A program made the translations under genes and the position numbers. A stretch of 64,000 nucleotides of DNA, taken from NCBI GenBank assembly GCA_031553415.1, contig JAVBLO010000017.1, positions 7,841 to 71,840 of the forward strand. The letters are read 5' to 3'. The notes under the pieces are model-generated. The model made no database searches and was not told the origin of the DNA. It saw only the letters and a list, made by a program, of their open reading frames with translations. This document shows positions 9,130 through 18,359 of the stretch, piece after piece (position 1 is the first letter of the stretch; each line of letters starts with the position of its first letter). Origin of the DNA: JAIRVZ01 sp031553415 (GTDB taxonomy: Bacteria; Bacteroidota; Bacteroidia; Bacteroidales; Azobacteroidaceae).

Positions 9130-11445
9130 ATGGAAAATATAGAAAATGAAATCCGGAAACTCGAAGAAAAATTGCTTGCTGTTTCCCAAAAACAATATAC
9201 TCTTTCAAATGAGATTCAGGAAATCAAACGTGAATTGAGCTTGTTGAAACTTTCTCAAAAAAAAGAAACCGAAACCGCAGAACAGGATCAACGCACCCCA
9301 CAGCCTATAACAGAAAAAGTTAAAACACCAGAAGAGATTGTAATAGAACAGGCTATCACTCCTATATCTCAACCGAAGCCGAAAGACAAGCAACCAATAA
9401 AGAAAACAGAAAAATCAAATATTGAAAAATTTATTGGTGAAAACCTTATCAGTAAAATAGGGATTATTATTACTGTTATCGGGGTCGCAATTGGTGTCAA
9501 ATATTCGATTGACAACCAGCTTATCAGTCCTTTGGTAAGAATCGTACTGGGTTATTTACTGGGATTCGGGTTGCTGGGTTTTGGCATCAAACTGAAAGAA
9601 AAATATACTAACTACAGCGCCGTATTAGTGAGTGGAGCCATGGCCATCATGTATTTCATTACCTATTCCGGTTATTCTTTTTACAGTCTTATTCCACAGA
9701 TATTGGCATTTATCCTGATGTTAATATTTACAGTATTCACAGTTATTGCAGCTATTCATTACAACAGGCAGGTTATTGCTCATATTGGGCTGGTAGGCGC
9801 TTATGCCATACCCTTTTTACTGAGTAATAACTCCGGACAAACTGTTGTGTTGTTCAGTTATATGGCTATCATCAATATCGGAATAACATATTTAGCATGC
9901 AAAAAATACTGGAAACCTCTTTACGTTTCTTCTTTCATACTCACATGGCTGATATATTTCGCCTGGTACTTATTTTCATACAAAACACACAATGATTTCA
10001 GGCTGGCATTCACATTCTTGTGTGTATTTTTCTTTATTTTCTATATTATATTCCTGATTTACAAGCTTATTCAAAAAGAAAAATACAAACCATTCGACAT
10101 TATACCGCTGTTATTCAATTCATTTATATTTTACGGGATAGGTTATTCCATCTTAGACAACCATCCTACCGGTAATCAATTGCTTGGATTGTTTACTCTT
10201 GCCAATGCTATTATACATTTTATTTCAGGTGTTATCATCCACAAACAAAAATTAGCTGATAAAAATCTCCTTTACCTGATTATCCTGTTGGTTTTCGCAT
10301 TCATAACCATTGCGATACCAGTACAATTAGATGGTAATTGGATTACCTTGTTATGGTCGGCGGAAGCATGCCTGCTTTTTGCTTTCGGAAGAATTAAGAA
10401 TATTCCTATTTACGAAAAAATATCATACCCTTTGATATTACTGGCATTTGTAAGCCTTGCAATGGATTGGAGAACAATGCTCGATTATCCCGTTCTTTCT
10501 CCTTTTTTCAACATCCAGTTCTTGACTTCCATACTATTCACAGGTGTTTTGGCTTGTATCAATTATGTCCATTTCAGATTTAAAAATCCAATAAAAGACT
10601 TACAGCAAATTCTTAATTACTGTCTTCCGGTCATTTTATTAGTAGCATTGTATTTATCTGTTTTCTTTGAAATAGACAATTACTTTAGTATTTCATTCCA
10701 AAAATCAATGATTGAAATAAACACAGAAGGCTTTGCGGAACAATATTTCAATTACCACATCAAAGAGTTTGAAAGCATCTGGAAAATCAACTATACCCTT
10801 TTGTTTGTTTCTATATTAATGCTTGTCAATATTTTTAAAATAAAAAACAAAACCTTAGGTATTGCATCTATTTTGCTTTCTATTCTAATTCTTTTGGTAT
10901 TTTTATTCCAAGGGCTTTATTCTTTGAGCGAATTAAGAGCTTTTTATCTGGATTCTTCCGATTCATTGTGGAAAGCAAACTCATGGTATATCGCAATCCG
11001 CTATGTATCGCTGATATTTGCAGGATTTACTATTTTCTCTTTGTACAAGCAAAGCAAACAATCTTATATGCCTGATTTCAGAATCACTTTCGATTTTGTA
11101 TTTTATGGCTCCCTGTTATGGATTATCAGCAGCGAATTAATCCATTGGCTGGATATGGCGGGCTTCCAACAAACATACAAACTTGGCTTAAGTATTTTAT
11201 GGGGTGTATATGCACTGATGCTTATAGCCATAGGAATATGGAAAAAGAAAAAGCATCTTCGCATCAGTGGCATCGTTGTTTTTGGCGTAACGCTTATCAA
11301 ACTGTTTTTCTATGATTTGAGCGATTTGGATACCATTGCCAAAACAATTGTTTTAGTTATTTTGGGAATATTGTTGCTGATTGTTTCATTCCTTTATAAT
11401 AAATACAAACATCTGATTTACAATGATGAAGAAAACAAGAAATAA
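9130..11445 (+). CDS. DUF2339 polytopic membrane protein
   Basis: The ATG at 9130 (MENIENEIRK) is preferred over an in-frame TTG at 9106 that lies beside the cruciform repeat; this gives 771 residues. The N-terminal ~40 residues form a coiled coil (KLEEKLLAVSQKQYTLSNEI) followed by a proline/glutamate-rich linker. From about residue 105 there is a long series of hydrophobic helices, more than 20 by eye. ENLISKIGIIITVIGVAIGVK at the start of the membrane part is characteristic of DUF2339. Function is not established. The gene overlaps the following DUF3999 gene by 23 bp, a pairing seen elsewhere, so the two products probably work together in the inner membrane. Confidence 0.85.
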   Translation: MENIENEIRKLEEKLLAVSQKQYTLSNEIQEIKRELSLLKLSQKKETETAEQDQRTPQPITEKVKTPEEIVIEQAITPISQPKPKDKQPIKKTEKSNIEKFIGENLISKIGIIITVIGVAIGVKYSIDNQLISPLVRIVLGYLLGFGLLGFGIKLKEKYTNYSAVLVSGAMAIMYFITYSGYSFYSLIPQILAFILMLIFTVFTVIAAIHYNRQVIAHIGLVGAYAIPFLLSNNSGQTVVLFSYMAIINIGITYLACKKYWKPLYVSSFILTWLIYFAWYLFSYKTHNDFRLAFTFLCVFFFIFYIIFLIYKLIQKEKYKPFDIIPLLFNSFIFYGIGYSILDNHPTGNQLLGLFTLANAIIHFISGVIIHKQKLADKNLLYLIILLVFAFITIAIPVQLDGNWITLLWSAEACLLFAFGRIKNIPIYEKISYPLILLAFVSLAMDWRTMLDYPVLSPFFNIQFLTSILFTGVLACINYVHFRFKNPIKDLQQILNYCLPVILLVALYLSVFFEIDNYFSISFQKSMIEINTEGFAEQYFNYHIKEFESIWKINYTLLFVSILMLVNIFKIKNKTLGIASILLSILILLVFLFQGLYSLSELRAFYLDSSDSLWKANSWYIAIRYVSLIFAGFTIFSLYKQSKQSYMPDFRITFDFVFYGSLLWIISSELIHWLDMAGFQQTYKLGLSILWGVYALMLIAIGIWKKKKHLRISGIVVFGVTLIKLFFYDLSDLDTIAKTIVLVILGILLLIVSFLYNKYKHLIYNDEENKK

Positions 11446-12667
11446 ACTATTATTGTATTTTTTGCTGGTAAATACCCTTTGTTTTGCACAAAGCGGATAC
11501 AAGTATTCCCGGCCAATTGAAGATATAAAAGAGCAATGGCAAAAAATTGTTTTGCCTGATGATATTTTCGGAGAACTCAATACCGGCTTATCTGATATGA
11601 GAATATATGGTGTAACTAAAAATAATGACACAATAGAAGTTCCTTACATATTACAAAAAGCTATCGACAATATTGATATAAAGCCTACTATCTTCAACTT
11701 ACTTAATCAAACTAAAACGGATGACGGTTATTATTTTACCTTAGAAAATACACACACTTCCCCTACTCTTGTCAATAAAATGATTTTGGATTTTCGTCAG
11801 AAAAATTTCGACTGGCAGGTAAAATTAGAAGGCAGAGATGGAACGGAAAGTAAGTGGTTTTCTATTGTAGATAATTACCGGATTTTATCCATCGACAATG
11901 AAAGCACGGATTTTCAATTTACTACAATTGACTTTCCAACTGCTAATTATCGTTTTTACAGGCTTCACATCAAAACAAATGAAAAACCTGAATTAATTTC
12001 CGCAAGCATAGGTTTGGTAAAAAAAACACCCGGCCAATATCAATATTACAAAGCAACTGCGGTAAAAATAGACATCGATAAAAAAAGTAAACAATCAATA
12101 ATACGGATTGACTTACCGGAAAAAGTTCCGGTTTGCAACCTTCAAATACATGTAAAAGATACTGTTGATTATTTCCGGCGAGTAACTGTCAAGTATATTA
12201 CAGATAGCGTTAAAACCGAAAAAAGCTGGCTCAAGAATTACGAAACTTTAACGAATACGACATTAAGTTCAATGGAAAAAAGCAGAATCAAATTTGACAA
12301 TACAGTTCTGAAAAACATATATATCGCCATTGAGAATCAAGACAATATGCCACTAAACATCGATTCGGTATCAATAAGCGGAAATATATATTATCTAATT
12401 GCCAGATTTGGCAACCCGGATGCTTCATATTCTCTTTATTATGGAAATGATAACGCAAAGATGCCGGTTTATGATATAGAACACTTCAGGGAAAAAATTC
12501 CAGAGACCCTAACAGAAGTATCATTAGGAAAAAAAATTGTTTTGAAAGAGCAACCCGCACCAATCACAAAAGCTTTGTTTGAAAACGAATGGATATTGTG
12601 GAGCATCATTATCCTGATTATCATAACATTGGGTTGGTTTTCCCTAAAAATGCTGAAACAAAAATGA
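11423..12667 (+). CDS. DUF3999 membrane-anchored protein
   Basis: 414 residues: signal peptide (KLLLYFLLVNTLCFAQ), a beta-rich periplasmic region (about 25-385), then one C-terminal transmembrane helix (WILWSIIILIIITLGWFSL) with a short basic tail. The N-terminal YSRPIEDIKEQWQKIVLPDDIF and the pattern of recurrent beta strands fit DUF3999. It overlaps the DUF2339 gene upstream by 23 bp and the next gene by 4 bp (ATGA), implying translational coupling of three genes. Biochemical role unknown. Confidence 0.8.
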   Translation: MMKKTRNKLLLYFLLVNTLCFAQSGYKYSRPIEDIKEQWQKIVLPDDIFGELNTGLSDMRIYGVTKNNDTIEVPYILQKAIDNIDIKPTIFNLLNQTKTDDGYYFTLENTHTSPTLVNKMILDFRQKNFDWQVKLEGRDGTESKWFSIVDNYRILSIDNESTDFQFTTIDFPTANYRFYRLHIKTNEKPELISASIGLVKKTPGQYQYYKATAVKIDIDKKSKQSIIRIDLPEKVPVCNLQIHVKDTVDYFRRVTVKYITDSVKTEKSWLKNYETLTNTTLSSMEKSRIKFDNTVLKNIYIAIENQDNMPLNIDSVSISGNIYYLIARFGNPDASYSLYYGNDNAKMPVYDIEHFREKIPETLTEVSLGKKIVLKEQPAPITKALFENEWILWSIIILIIITLGWFSLKMLKQK

Positions 12668-13713
12668 AACAGATTGCAGACATACGACTTATCAATCAAC
12701 AGCTTGCCGGAACAAACTTCAAAACTCCAACGGAAATTGTTTCATGGATGGGCGCCATGCAGGCGCAAGATTACAACATGGCCAAATGGGCGATTGGCAT
12801 ACGGCTTCCCGGACTTACAGACAAATTAATAGAAGATGCTTTCAATAAAGGTGAATTTCTCAGGACTCATGTAATGAGGCCAACCTGGCATTTTGTCTCT
12901 CCGGAAAATATCCGTTGGATGCTGAATCTCTCTAAAGAGAAAATTAAATCTGCCTGCAAATCAAGAGACCTGCATTTGGAAATCACTGAGGAACTCTATA
13001 CCAAATGCAACAATATTATTGAAAAAGTATTGACCGGAAACAAACAATTAACCCGCGATAAATTATCTGTTGTTTTAGAAAATTCCGGAATAGAAATTAA
13101 CTCTTCACGCATGGTTCATTTCATGATGCGGGCAGAAATAGAAGGAATAGTTTGCAGTGGAGCTATCCACAATAAAAAACACACCTATGCTCTTATTGAA
13201 GAAATAGTTCCCCGTACTGCCACCTTAAATAAAGATGAAGCATTGGCCAAACTTGCCAAAATTTACTTTTCAAGCCATGGACCGGCAACCGTGCAAGATT
13301 TTGTTTGGTGGTCAGGATTGTCTGTAACAGAAGCCAGACATGCTCTGGAGATGGTGAAAAAAGATTTTATATCCGAAACTATTGATTCACAAATTTATTG
13401 GTTCCCGGATTCACGTCCAAATAAACCGGAAGAAGAATCCATGCATTTGTTACCCGCTTTTGATGAATATATCGTTTCTTACAGGGACAGGAAAGCGGTT
13501 CTTCCGGCAGAAAATCACAGTAAAGCAATTTCAAGTAACGGCATCTTCCGGCCTGTAATCGTCAGAAATGGAAAAGTCGTTGGCCTCTGGAAAAAATCAG
13601 GACCAAAAAATAAAATTACAACAGACTTTTTCGAACAAACCGATAACAGCATGTTAGCTTTAACTGAAATAAGTATAGATTTTTTAACTTCATTTTATTC
13701 CGGGATAAAATAA
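12664..13713 (+). CDS. Winged-helix DNA-binding protein, HTH_42 / AlkZ-YcaQ type, possible DNA glycosylase
   Basis: Start chosen at ATG 12664 (MKQIADIRL), overlapping the upstream stop as ATGA; the frame is open further upstream but only inside the DUF3999 gene. 349 residues. The N-terminal WMGAMQAQDYNMAKWAIG matches the GLQAQD region of HTH_42 proteins and supplies a Q-x-Q motif like the catalytic QPhiQ of AlkZ, which unhooks interstrand crosslinks. RTHVMRPTWHFV, SSHGPATVQDFVWWSGLS and HLLPAFDEYIVSYRDR are further family blocks. Probable role: base-excision repair of alkylated or crosslinked DNA. Not all family members are proven enzymes. Confidence 0.8.
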   Translation: MKQIADIRLINQQLAGTNFKTPTEIVSWMGAMQAQDYNMAKWAIGIRLPGLTDKLIEDAFNKGEFLRTHVMRPTWHFVSPENIRWMLNLSKEKIKSACKSRDLHLEITEELYTKCNNIIEKVLTGNKQLTRDKLSVVLENSGIEINSSRMVHFMMRAEIEGIVCSGAIHNKKHTYALIEEIVPRTATLNKDEALAKLAKIYFSSHGPATVQDFVWWSGLSVTEARHALEMVKKDFISETIDSQIYWFPDSRPNKPEEESMHLLPAFDEYIVSYRDRKAVLPAENHSKAISSNGIFRPVIVRNGKVVGLWKKSGPKNKITTDFFEQTDNSMLALTEISIDFLTSFYSGIK

Positions 13714-13885
13714 AAAGTAGTATATTGTACTGCTATTTACAGCCACAAACAACACCAAAGCCAATTACCTTATTTTTCAAGTGAAAGTAAATAAACATTC
13801 AAAATCATTAAATAACCATTAACACAAAACTTTATTATATAATCACCGTTTTATTAATACTGTAAAACGAAAAAATACGATAACC

Positions 13886-14188
13886 ATGATCAAAAAAATT
13901 GCAGTACCAACTCAAAAAGGGAAACTCAGTAAAGGAATTTCTGAAAGTACCATGATGAATGTATTTGAAATCGTAGATGGAAAAGTTGTACGGGTAGAAC
14001 AAGAACAACTATCCGACATTAGTTTTAATTACACATCCTGGTGGATGTTCTGCAAAAAAATAACTGAATTATACATCGACGAAATTGCCGAGGAATTAAA
14101 AGAAATGCTAACTCAATTAGGTATTATTGTAAAAAGGAAAGATGAGTTATCTGACAATGATTTTTTCAATCATTTTGTTTTTGCCTGA
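13886..14188 (+). CDS. Small protein resembling the NifX/NifB (dinitrogenase cofactor) domain
   Basis: 100 residues. The opening MIKKIAVPTQKGKLSKGISES and the following NVFEIVDGKVVRVEQEQL resemble the first half of the NifX/NifB-C fold (KIAVPT...G...F.I...G). The rest, including SWWMFCKKITELYIDEIAEELKEML, is less typical. No nitrogenase gene lies nearby, and such domains occur widely outside nitrogen fixation. It stands alone, preceded by a 170-bp AT-rich leader and followed by a strong hairpin terminator. Family assignment is tentative. Confidence 0.55.
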   Translation: MIKKIAVPTQKGKLSKGISESTMMNVFEIVDGKVVRVEQEQLSDISFNYTSWWMFCKKITELYIDEIAEELKEMLTQLGIIVKRKDELSDNDFFNHFVFA

Positions 14189-14223
14189 ATAATTTCCGGA
14201 TAATATCTACGTAGTTTTAATAG

Positions 14224-14259
14224 AATTCGTACTTTTGCTCATTACTCAAAGTACGAATT
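14224..14259. terminator. Bidirectional rho-independent terminator
   Basis: A perfect 12-bp stem, AATTCGTACTTT (14224-14235) with AAAGTACGAATT (14248-14259), is followed on the plus strand by TTATTTTGTT. It lies between the convergent NifX-like gene and the VWA gene, whose stop codon directly abuts it. Confidence 0.75.
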
Positions 14260-15462
14260 TTATTTTGTTGATTCAAAAACTTTCAAATCAAATCCTTTCA
14301 ATGCAGCCTCTACCAATTCAGGAAGTTTGTCGGGAGTACAACCGAAACATGGGATACCTAATTTGCTGATTCTATTGGCTAATGGTTCATTATAAGAAGG
14401 CTTTCCTCTATCTGAGAGAGCTAATAAAGTAATCACTTTGACTCCTTCCGCATGCATTTCTTCCAAGCGACGCAAAAGTCCGGCTTCCACGCCACCTTCA
14501 TATAAGTCGGATATCAAAATAAACATCGTTTTACGAGGATCTGTAATCAGATCCCTGCAATAGCTGACTGATTTATTGATGTCAGTCCCTCCGCCCAATT
14601 GGACTCCGAAAAGCATATCAACCGGATCGTTCCTGCACAATTCCGTAAGGTCAACAACTTGCGTATCAAAAGCGACAACATGTGTATCCAAAGCAGGCAT
14701 ACTTGCAAAGATAGAGCCCATTACAGAAGAATAAACAATCGAATCGCACATGGAACCACTTTGGTCAATATCCAAAATAACAGTCCACGCTTTTTGCCGC
14801 TTATTCCGTTCAAAAAAATAGAATTTTTCGGGAATAAGTTGTTTGGTTTCCGTATTGTAATTTTTCAAGTTCCGGTTGATAGTTCTTTTCCAATCGGTTG
14901 CAGAAAAATTACTCAAAGGAGAATGAGCTCTTTTATTCAAAGCTCCGGTAACGGCACGTCGAAGTCCTTGCTCCATCCGTTTCATGATGTCATCGACAAC
15001 TTCTTTGATAAGCATTCGTGCTGTTTCCTTCGATTTTTCAGGAATTTGACCTTTTAACGCCATCAACGTTCCTACCATACTGATATCAGGTTTCACATGT
15101 TTCAGTGTTTCCGGTTCCAGCAAAAGTTTGGTCAATCCTTTGCGTTCAATGGCATCTGATTGAATTACACTCACAATATCCTGAGGAAAAAAGCTGCGGA
15201 TATCTGTTAACCATTTGGCTAAGTTGGGTGCAGACGGACCAAGTCCCCCACCCTGTTTTTTACCTCCGCCTCCACCATTTCCGCTTGTTCCGTCATAAAT
15301 GGCAGCCAGGGCAGCATCCATTACAGAACTACGTTCATCTAAAGAAACATTAGATAAGGTATTGCCGGAATCGCCGCCCAAGACAAGGCGCCAACGCTTA
15401 ACCCCTAAATCCCCTGAAGGGGACTTTGGCGAAACTGTATTATTAGATTGAGTTGAGTTCAC
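14260..15462 (-). CDS. VWA-domain protein of the YehP/CoxE type
   Basis: 400 residues from a GTG at 15462. The VWA domain occupies about 225-395 with the MIDAS DxSxS at 233-237 (DIDQSGSM) and GTDINKSVSY further on. The family-typical KRWRLVLGG begins only at residue 22. Residues 1-21 (ending SPKSPSGDLGV) are encoded by a palindromic repeat that has replaced the native start. A glycine-rich linker (GNGGGGGKKQGGG) lies at 61-74. VWA proteins partner with MoxR AAA+ ATPases in chaperone-like or metal-insertion complexes. This is the last gene of the yeh-like operon, and its start overlaps the end of the DUF559 gene. Confidence 0.85.
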   Translation of the reverse strand: MNSTQSNNTVSPKSPSGDLGVKRWRLVLGGDSGNTLSNVSLDERSSVMDAALAAIYDGTSGNGGGGGKKQGGGLGPSAPNLAKWLTDIRSFFPQDIVSVIQSDAIERKGLTKLLLEPETLKHVKPDISMVGTLMALKGQIPEKSKETARMLIKEVVDDIMKRMEQGLRRAVTGALNKRAHSPLSNFSATDWKRTINRNLKNYNTETKQLIPEKFYFFERNKRQKAWTVILDIDQSGSMCDSIVYSSVMGSIFASMPALDTHVVAFDTQVVDLTELCRNDPVDMLFGVQLGGGTDINKSVSYCRDLITDPRKTMFILISDLYEGGVEAGLLRRLEEMHAEGVKVITLLALSDRGKPSYNEPLANRISKLGIPCFGCTPDKLPELVEAALKGFDLKVFESTK

Positions 15463-15877
15463 TATCTATAATTTTTACTACATTTTCAATATTAAAAATA
15501 ACTTGTTCATTTGTAAAGTGAAGAATTTTTAGACCTAATTCTTCCAGTTCATAATCTCGATTTCTATCATATTCATATTGCTCCGGAATATTGTGATATC
15601 CTCCGTCAACTTCTATAATTATTTTTTTACTATGACAATAAAAATCAGCAATGAAATACTTAATTGGATGTTGCCTTTTAAAACGAAATCCTTTTCGCTG
15701 ATTATTTGATAAAAACCGCCAAAGAACAGATTCTGCTTCTGTTAGATTGTTTCTATTATTTTTAGCAAATTCAAATAAAACCGGAGCAGCTCCGTAAAAC
15801 ATATTTTGCAATCCTACCCCTAAATCCCCTGAAGGGGACTTTGGCAAAGCTATATTATCAATATTATTTAATATCAT
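15443..15877 (-). CDS. DUF559 (Vsr-like fold) endonuclease-domain protein
   Basis: 144 residues from an ATG at 15877. Residues 1-21 (MILNNIDNIALPKSPSGDLG) come from the palindromic repeat. The DUF559 domain follows: LTEAESVLWRFL, FKRQHPIKYFIADFYCH, then KKIIIEVDGGYH with the PD-(D/E)xK-like acidic residues, and YDRNRDYELEELGLKIL. DUF559 proteins are predicted nucleases related to very-short-patch-repair enzymes. The gene sits as an extra between operon members that normally adjoin, and is bracketed by repeat copies. It may therefore be cargo or driver of the element rather than part of the yeh-like system. Confidence 0.8.
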   Translation of the reverse strand: MILNNIDNIALPKSPSGDLGVGLQNMFYGAAPVLFEFAKNNRNNLTEAESVLWRFLSNNQRKGFRFKRQHPIKYFIADFYCHSKKIIIEVDGGYHNIPEQYEYDRNRDYELEELGLKILHFTNEQVIFNIENVVKIIDSELNSI

Positions 15878-15935
15878 TATTTATAGTTAATTTTGGTCTA
15901 TCACTCTCCAAGTCCCCTTCAGGGGATTTAGAGGT
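15816..15935. repeat. Palindromic element copy 1
   Basis: Terminal arms ACCCCTAAATCCCCTGAA (15816 on) and TTCAGGGGATTTAGAGGT (to 15935), with one mismatch over 26 bp. Each arm carries its own CCCC-GGGG dyad. The interior shares GCTATATTATCAATAT, TAGTTAAT and TGGTCTATCA with copy 2. On the minus strand the element contributes the start and first 21 codons of the DUF559 gene, and the DUF5682 stop codon overlaps its other end. Confidence 0.7.
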
Positions 15936-18283
15936 TAAATATCGAAATCAAAATCGTTCAATTCATTCAATTTCTCAGCCTCTGTTTCCGAAAGTTCTTC
16001 CTGCAAAATTTCTGCTGTTACTTCAGCTCCTGTTCCCCAAATATCACCAAGCAATTCGGCAATACTGTTTTTCTGGTTTGATTCAAAAGAACCGAATGCA
16101 CGGCGCAGGAAAACTACCGAACGGAAAAAATCTTCTTCTTCCAGACTTTGTATATAGTTATCCAATTCTTTCCAAAGGGAAATTCGGGATAATAAAGCAT
16201 AACGATTTCTGCCCGAGAGTCCTTCAAACCAACCGGCTCCGATATCAGCAGGAATTCCGGGGGAAAGACGGCGGGATACTTCTTTGGCGCAATCATCTTC
16301 TTCAACCAAATTGTGCTCTAATAAAATGGAGAATGCAAGTCCCGAAAGTTTAGCATTTTTATCATCACGCCAGGCCAGTTTTTTCAATTCATTCATCCAA
16401 AGGGTACTGTCGACAACCTCATACTGTTCCTGCGAAATCAAATCCATCATATTGATTGCAGAAATCAATTCAGTTGCAGCTTTATCATCACAAGATGAAG
16501 CATCAAGCAAAAGCAATGAAGACCGGAGAAACAGTTGTTGCAACAAAGGAACAAGCGGCTGTAAATCAAAACGCCGGATATCTCCGTATTGAATCAGAAC
16601 AGATAATTCCCTTGCCGCACCTGCAGCTTCTTTAAAACTTCCGGAATCAACAGCTAATTTTTGCAATACACTCAATGCATTGGTAAAATTCTCTGCAAGG
16701 TTACATTCACACGCTGTTTTAATCAGTTTGGCAGCACTCCAGATATCTTTACATTCTTCTAAAGCCTCTTTCAAAACAAAAGCAGCGGCAATTTCAATTG
16801 ATTCACCTTTCAGGTTCGATTCGACTACCTCGATTTCCACTTCGGGAGTCCATTGCAGAATCCATTTTTCCGCCCAGGTTGCTCCGGTTTGATTCACGGC
16901 AACCGGTTTGACAAATTGTATATTCAACAATTTAATGCGGTGAAAGAAGGTAGAACGGTTTAGATCCAGAAAAGCAGCTTCCTCACTTTTTACATTACGG
17001 TTTTCCCGCAAATCCAAAGTAATTTCCTGAGATACTACTGATTTATAATTGGTTAATTTGAGGCGTTTCAATTCACGAGCCATATCTTCCTGTACGGGTG
17101 TTTGGCTTACACCTTCGGGTAAACTTCCAATAGCTGTACCAATATCTACCCGGTTCAAGGCTTCAGCAACCTGTGATAATTCGCCATGTCCCAGACAAGT
17201 AATGGCGGCATCATGTAAATCTTTCAGTACCGGCAAGCTGCCATCATGCATTGCCGACAGGGAATTAGCCAGACGAACTGCTTCAATAACCGAAGCAGAA
17301 GAAGCATTATTTCCGGCTTGCCTCAATGCATCAGCCACACTTGACAGATAGATGGCGGAAAGTTGTGTTAAATCGCCTTCTTTCATACACTGCCACATCA
17401 ATTCAAAATAAAAAGGCGCCAGGTTTCCGGCTCCATATCCTGTGCGGCTGCTTAATCTTAAGTACGAGTAAGGCATCAATGTCATCATGGTTTCAACCCG
17501 GGGAAGTGATTTCAGTTCTTCATCGGAAAGAGGCGGCAAATCACTTTGTATACCAGAAACGTGATAAGCTCCCACAATGACAACAATTTCTTCAGGTTTA
17601 GCGCCGGCAGCAATTGTTTTTTGCATCTCGCGGCGCATATGCGCTTCTCGTATCAGGTTATAGGCAAATTCCGAAGGAACTGTCTGATATTCCTCTTCAA
17701 CTATCAACGAACGGATTTGTTGTGATTGCAAACCCAGACCTTCCCTGAAACTTCCTTCCTGAAGATTATGTTCGAAATTACGTTCCCAATAGCTTTCATA
17801 ATCCGGTTCACCATTGTATCCGGCTAATTTGTCATAAATGGCATTATGATATTTATAATAAGCCTTCCTTTCTTCTGAAGTATTTTCAGCACTGCGTTCC
17901 TGCTTCAGTTTCAGGATGATATTGGAAGGCAAGTCAATAAAACAGGCTTCCGCCTTATTTTGTGCTGCCCACCGGATAGCCTGCAATTCAGGAGAATATT
18001 CGGCAAAAGGATACAGAATAGTTTCAATAGGCAATTCGTTAGTATATGCCAAAAGAGCAACAGGCGGTTTAATCCGTTTATCTGCCAAACCTTTAAGCAT
18101 CTCTCCCGCATCAGAAGGCCCTTCAATCAGCACATATTTAGGCTTATGCTTTTCTAAATAATGTAAAAGATGGTATGAGGCGGATGGGGAAAGGTGGCGA
18201 ACTCCGAAAATCCCAATTCCAACCCCTAAATCCCCTGAAGGGGACTTTAGCGAAGCTATATTATCAATATCGTTATATTGCAA
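15935..18283 (-). CDS. DUF5682 protein (YehM-like)
   Basis: 782 residues from a TTG at 18283; no ATG is available in frame before about residue 60. The conserved N-terminal strand GIGIFGVRHLSPSASYHLLHYL starts only after the repeat-encoded residues 1-21 (MQYNDIDNIASLKSPSGDLG). The family block PKYVLIEGPSDAGEMLKGLAD follows, then PIETILYPFAEYSPELQAI and EIVVIVGAYHVSGIQSDLP. The C-terminal half is helical. DUF5682 proteins are uncharacterised and occur with YehL-type MoxR ATPases. It lies between the MoxR gene and the VWA gene in one operon, with a palindromic element at each end. Confidence 0.82.
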   Translation of the reverse strand: MQYNDIDNIASLKSPSGDLGVGIGIFGVRHLSPSASYHLLHYLEKHKPKYVLIEGPSDAGEMLKGLADKRIKPPVALLAYTNELPIETILYPFAEYSPELQAIRWAAQNKAEACFIDLPSNIILKLKQERSAENTSEERKAYYKYHNAIYDKLAGYNGEPDYESYWERNFEHNLQEGSFREGLGLQSQQIRSLIVEEEYQTVPSEFAYNLIREAHMRREMQKTIAAGAKPEEIVVIVGAYHVSGIQSDLPPLSDEELKSLPRVETMMTLMPYSYLRLSSRTGYGAGNLAPFYFELMWQCMKEGDLTQLSAIYLSSVADALRQAGNNASSASVIEAVRLANSLSAMHDGSLPVLKDLHDAAITCLGHGELSQVAEALNRVDIGTAIGSLPEGVSQTPVQEDMARELKRLKLTNYKSVVSQEITLDLRENRNVKSEEAAFLDLNRSTFFHRIKLLNIQFVKPVAVNQTGATWAEKWILQWTPEVEIEVVESNLKGESIEIAAAFVLKEALEECKDIWSAAKLIKTACECNLAENFTNALSVLQKLAVDSGSFKEAAGAARELSVLIQYGDIRRFDLQPLVPLLQQLFLRSSLLLLDASSCDDKAATELISAINMMDLISQEQYEVVDSTLWMNELKKLAWRDDKNAKLSGLAFSILLEHNLVEEDDCAKEVSRRLSPGIPADIGAGWFEGLSGRNRYALLSRISLWKELDNYIQSLEEEDFFRSVVFLRRAFGSFESNQKNSIAELLGDIWGTGAEVTAEILQEELSETEAEKLNELNDFDFDI

Positions 18284-18354
18284 TTTTATAATATTTTATT
18301 TGTAGTTAATCATGGTCTATCATGCACCAAGTCCCCTTCAGGGGATTTAGGGGT
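18222..18354. repeat. Palindromic element copy 2
   Basis: Perfect 26-bp inverted terminal arms (18222-18247 and 18329-18354). One end lies 5 bp from the MoxR stop codon; the other runs into the DUF5682 coding sequence and encodes its N-terminal SPSGDLGV. The interior is an AT-rich 80-bp spacer homologous to copy 1. Confidence 0.75.
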
Positions 18355-18359
18355 GTTTT

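Larger units (their letters stand above)
15401..15935. mobile_element. Candidate mobile element: 26-bp terminal inverted repeats around a DUF559 nuclease gene
   Basis: The plus-strand repeat ACCCCTAAATCCCCTGAA... at 15401-15430 faces its inverse ...CCCCTTCAGGGGATTTAGAGGT at 15908-15935. Between them lies the DUF559 endonuclease gene, plus a third internal copy of the repeat at 15816-15845. The 535-bp unit splits the junction between the DUF5682 and VWA genes of a conserved operon. Related gene-free copies (about 120-133 bp) occur at 15816-15935 and 18222-18354. No target-site duplication was recognised. Confidence 0.5.

Noticed and set aside
15841..16353. Plus-strand ORF of 170 codons across the repeat and the DUF5682 end
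   Set aside because: It lies antisense to DUF5682 and the repeat; the protein has no family-like pattern and starts inside the DUF559 leader.
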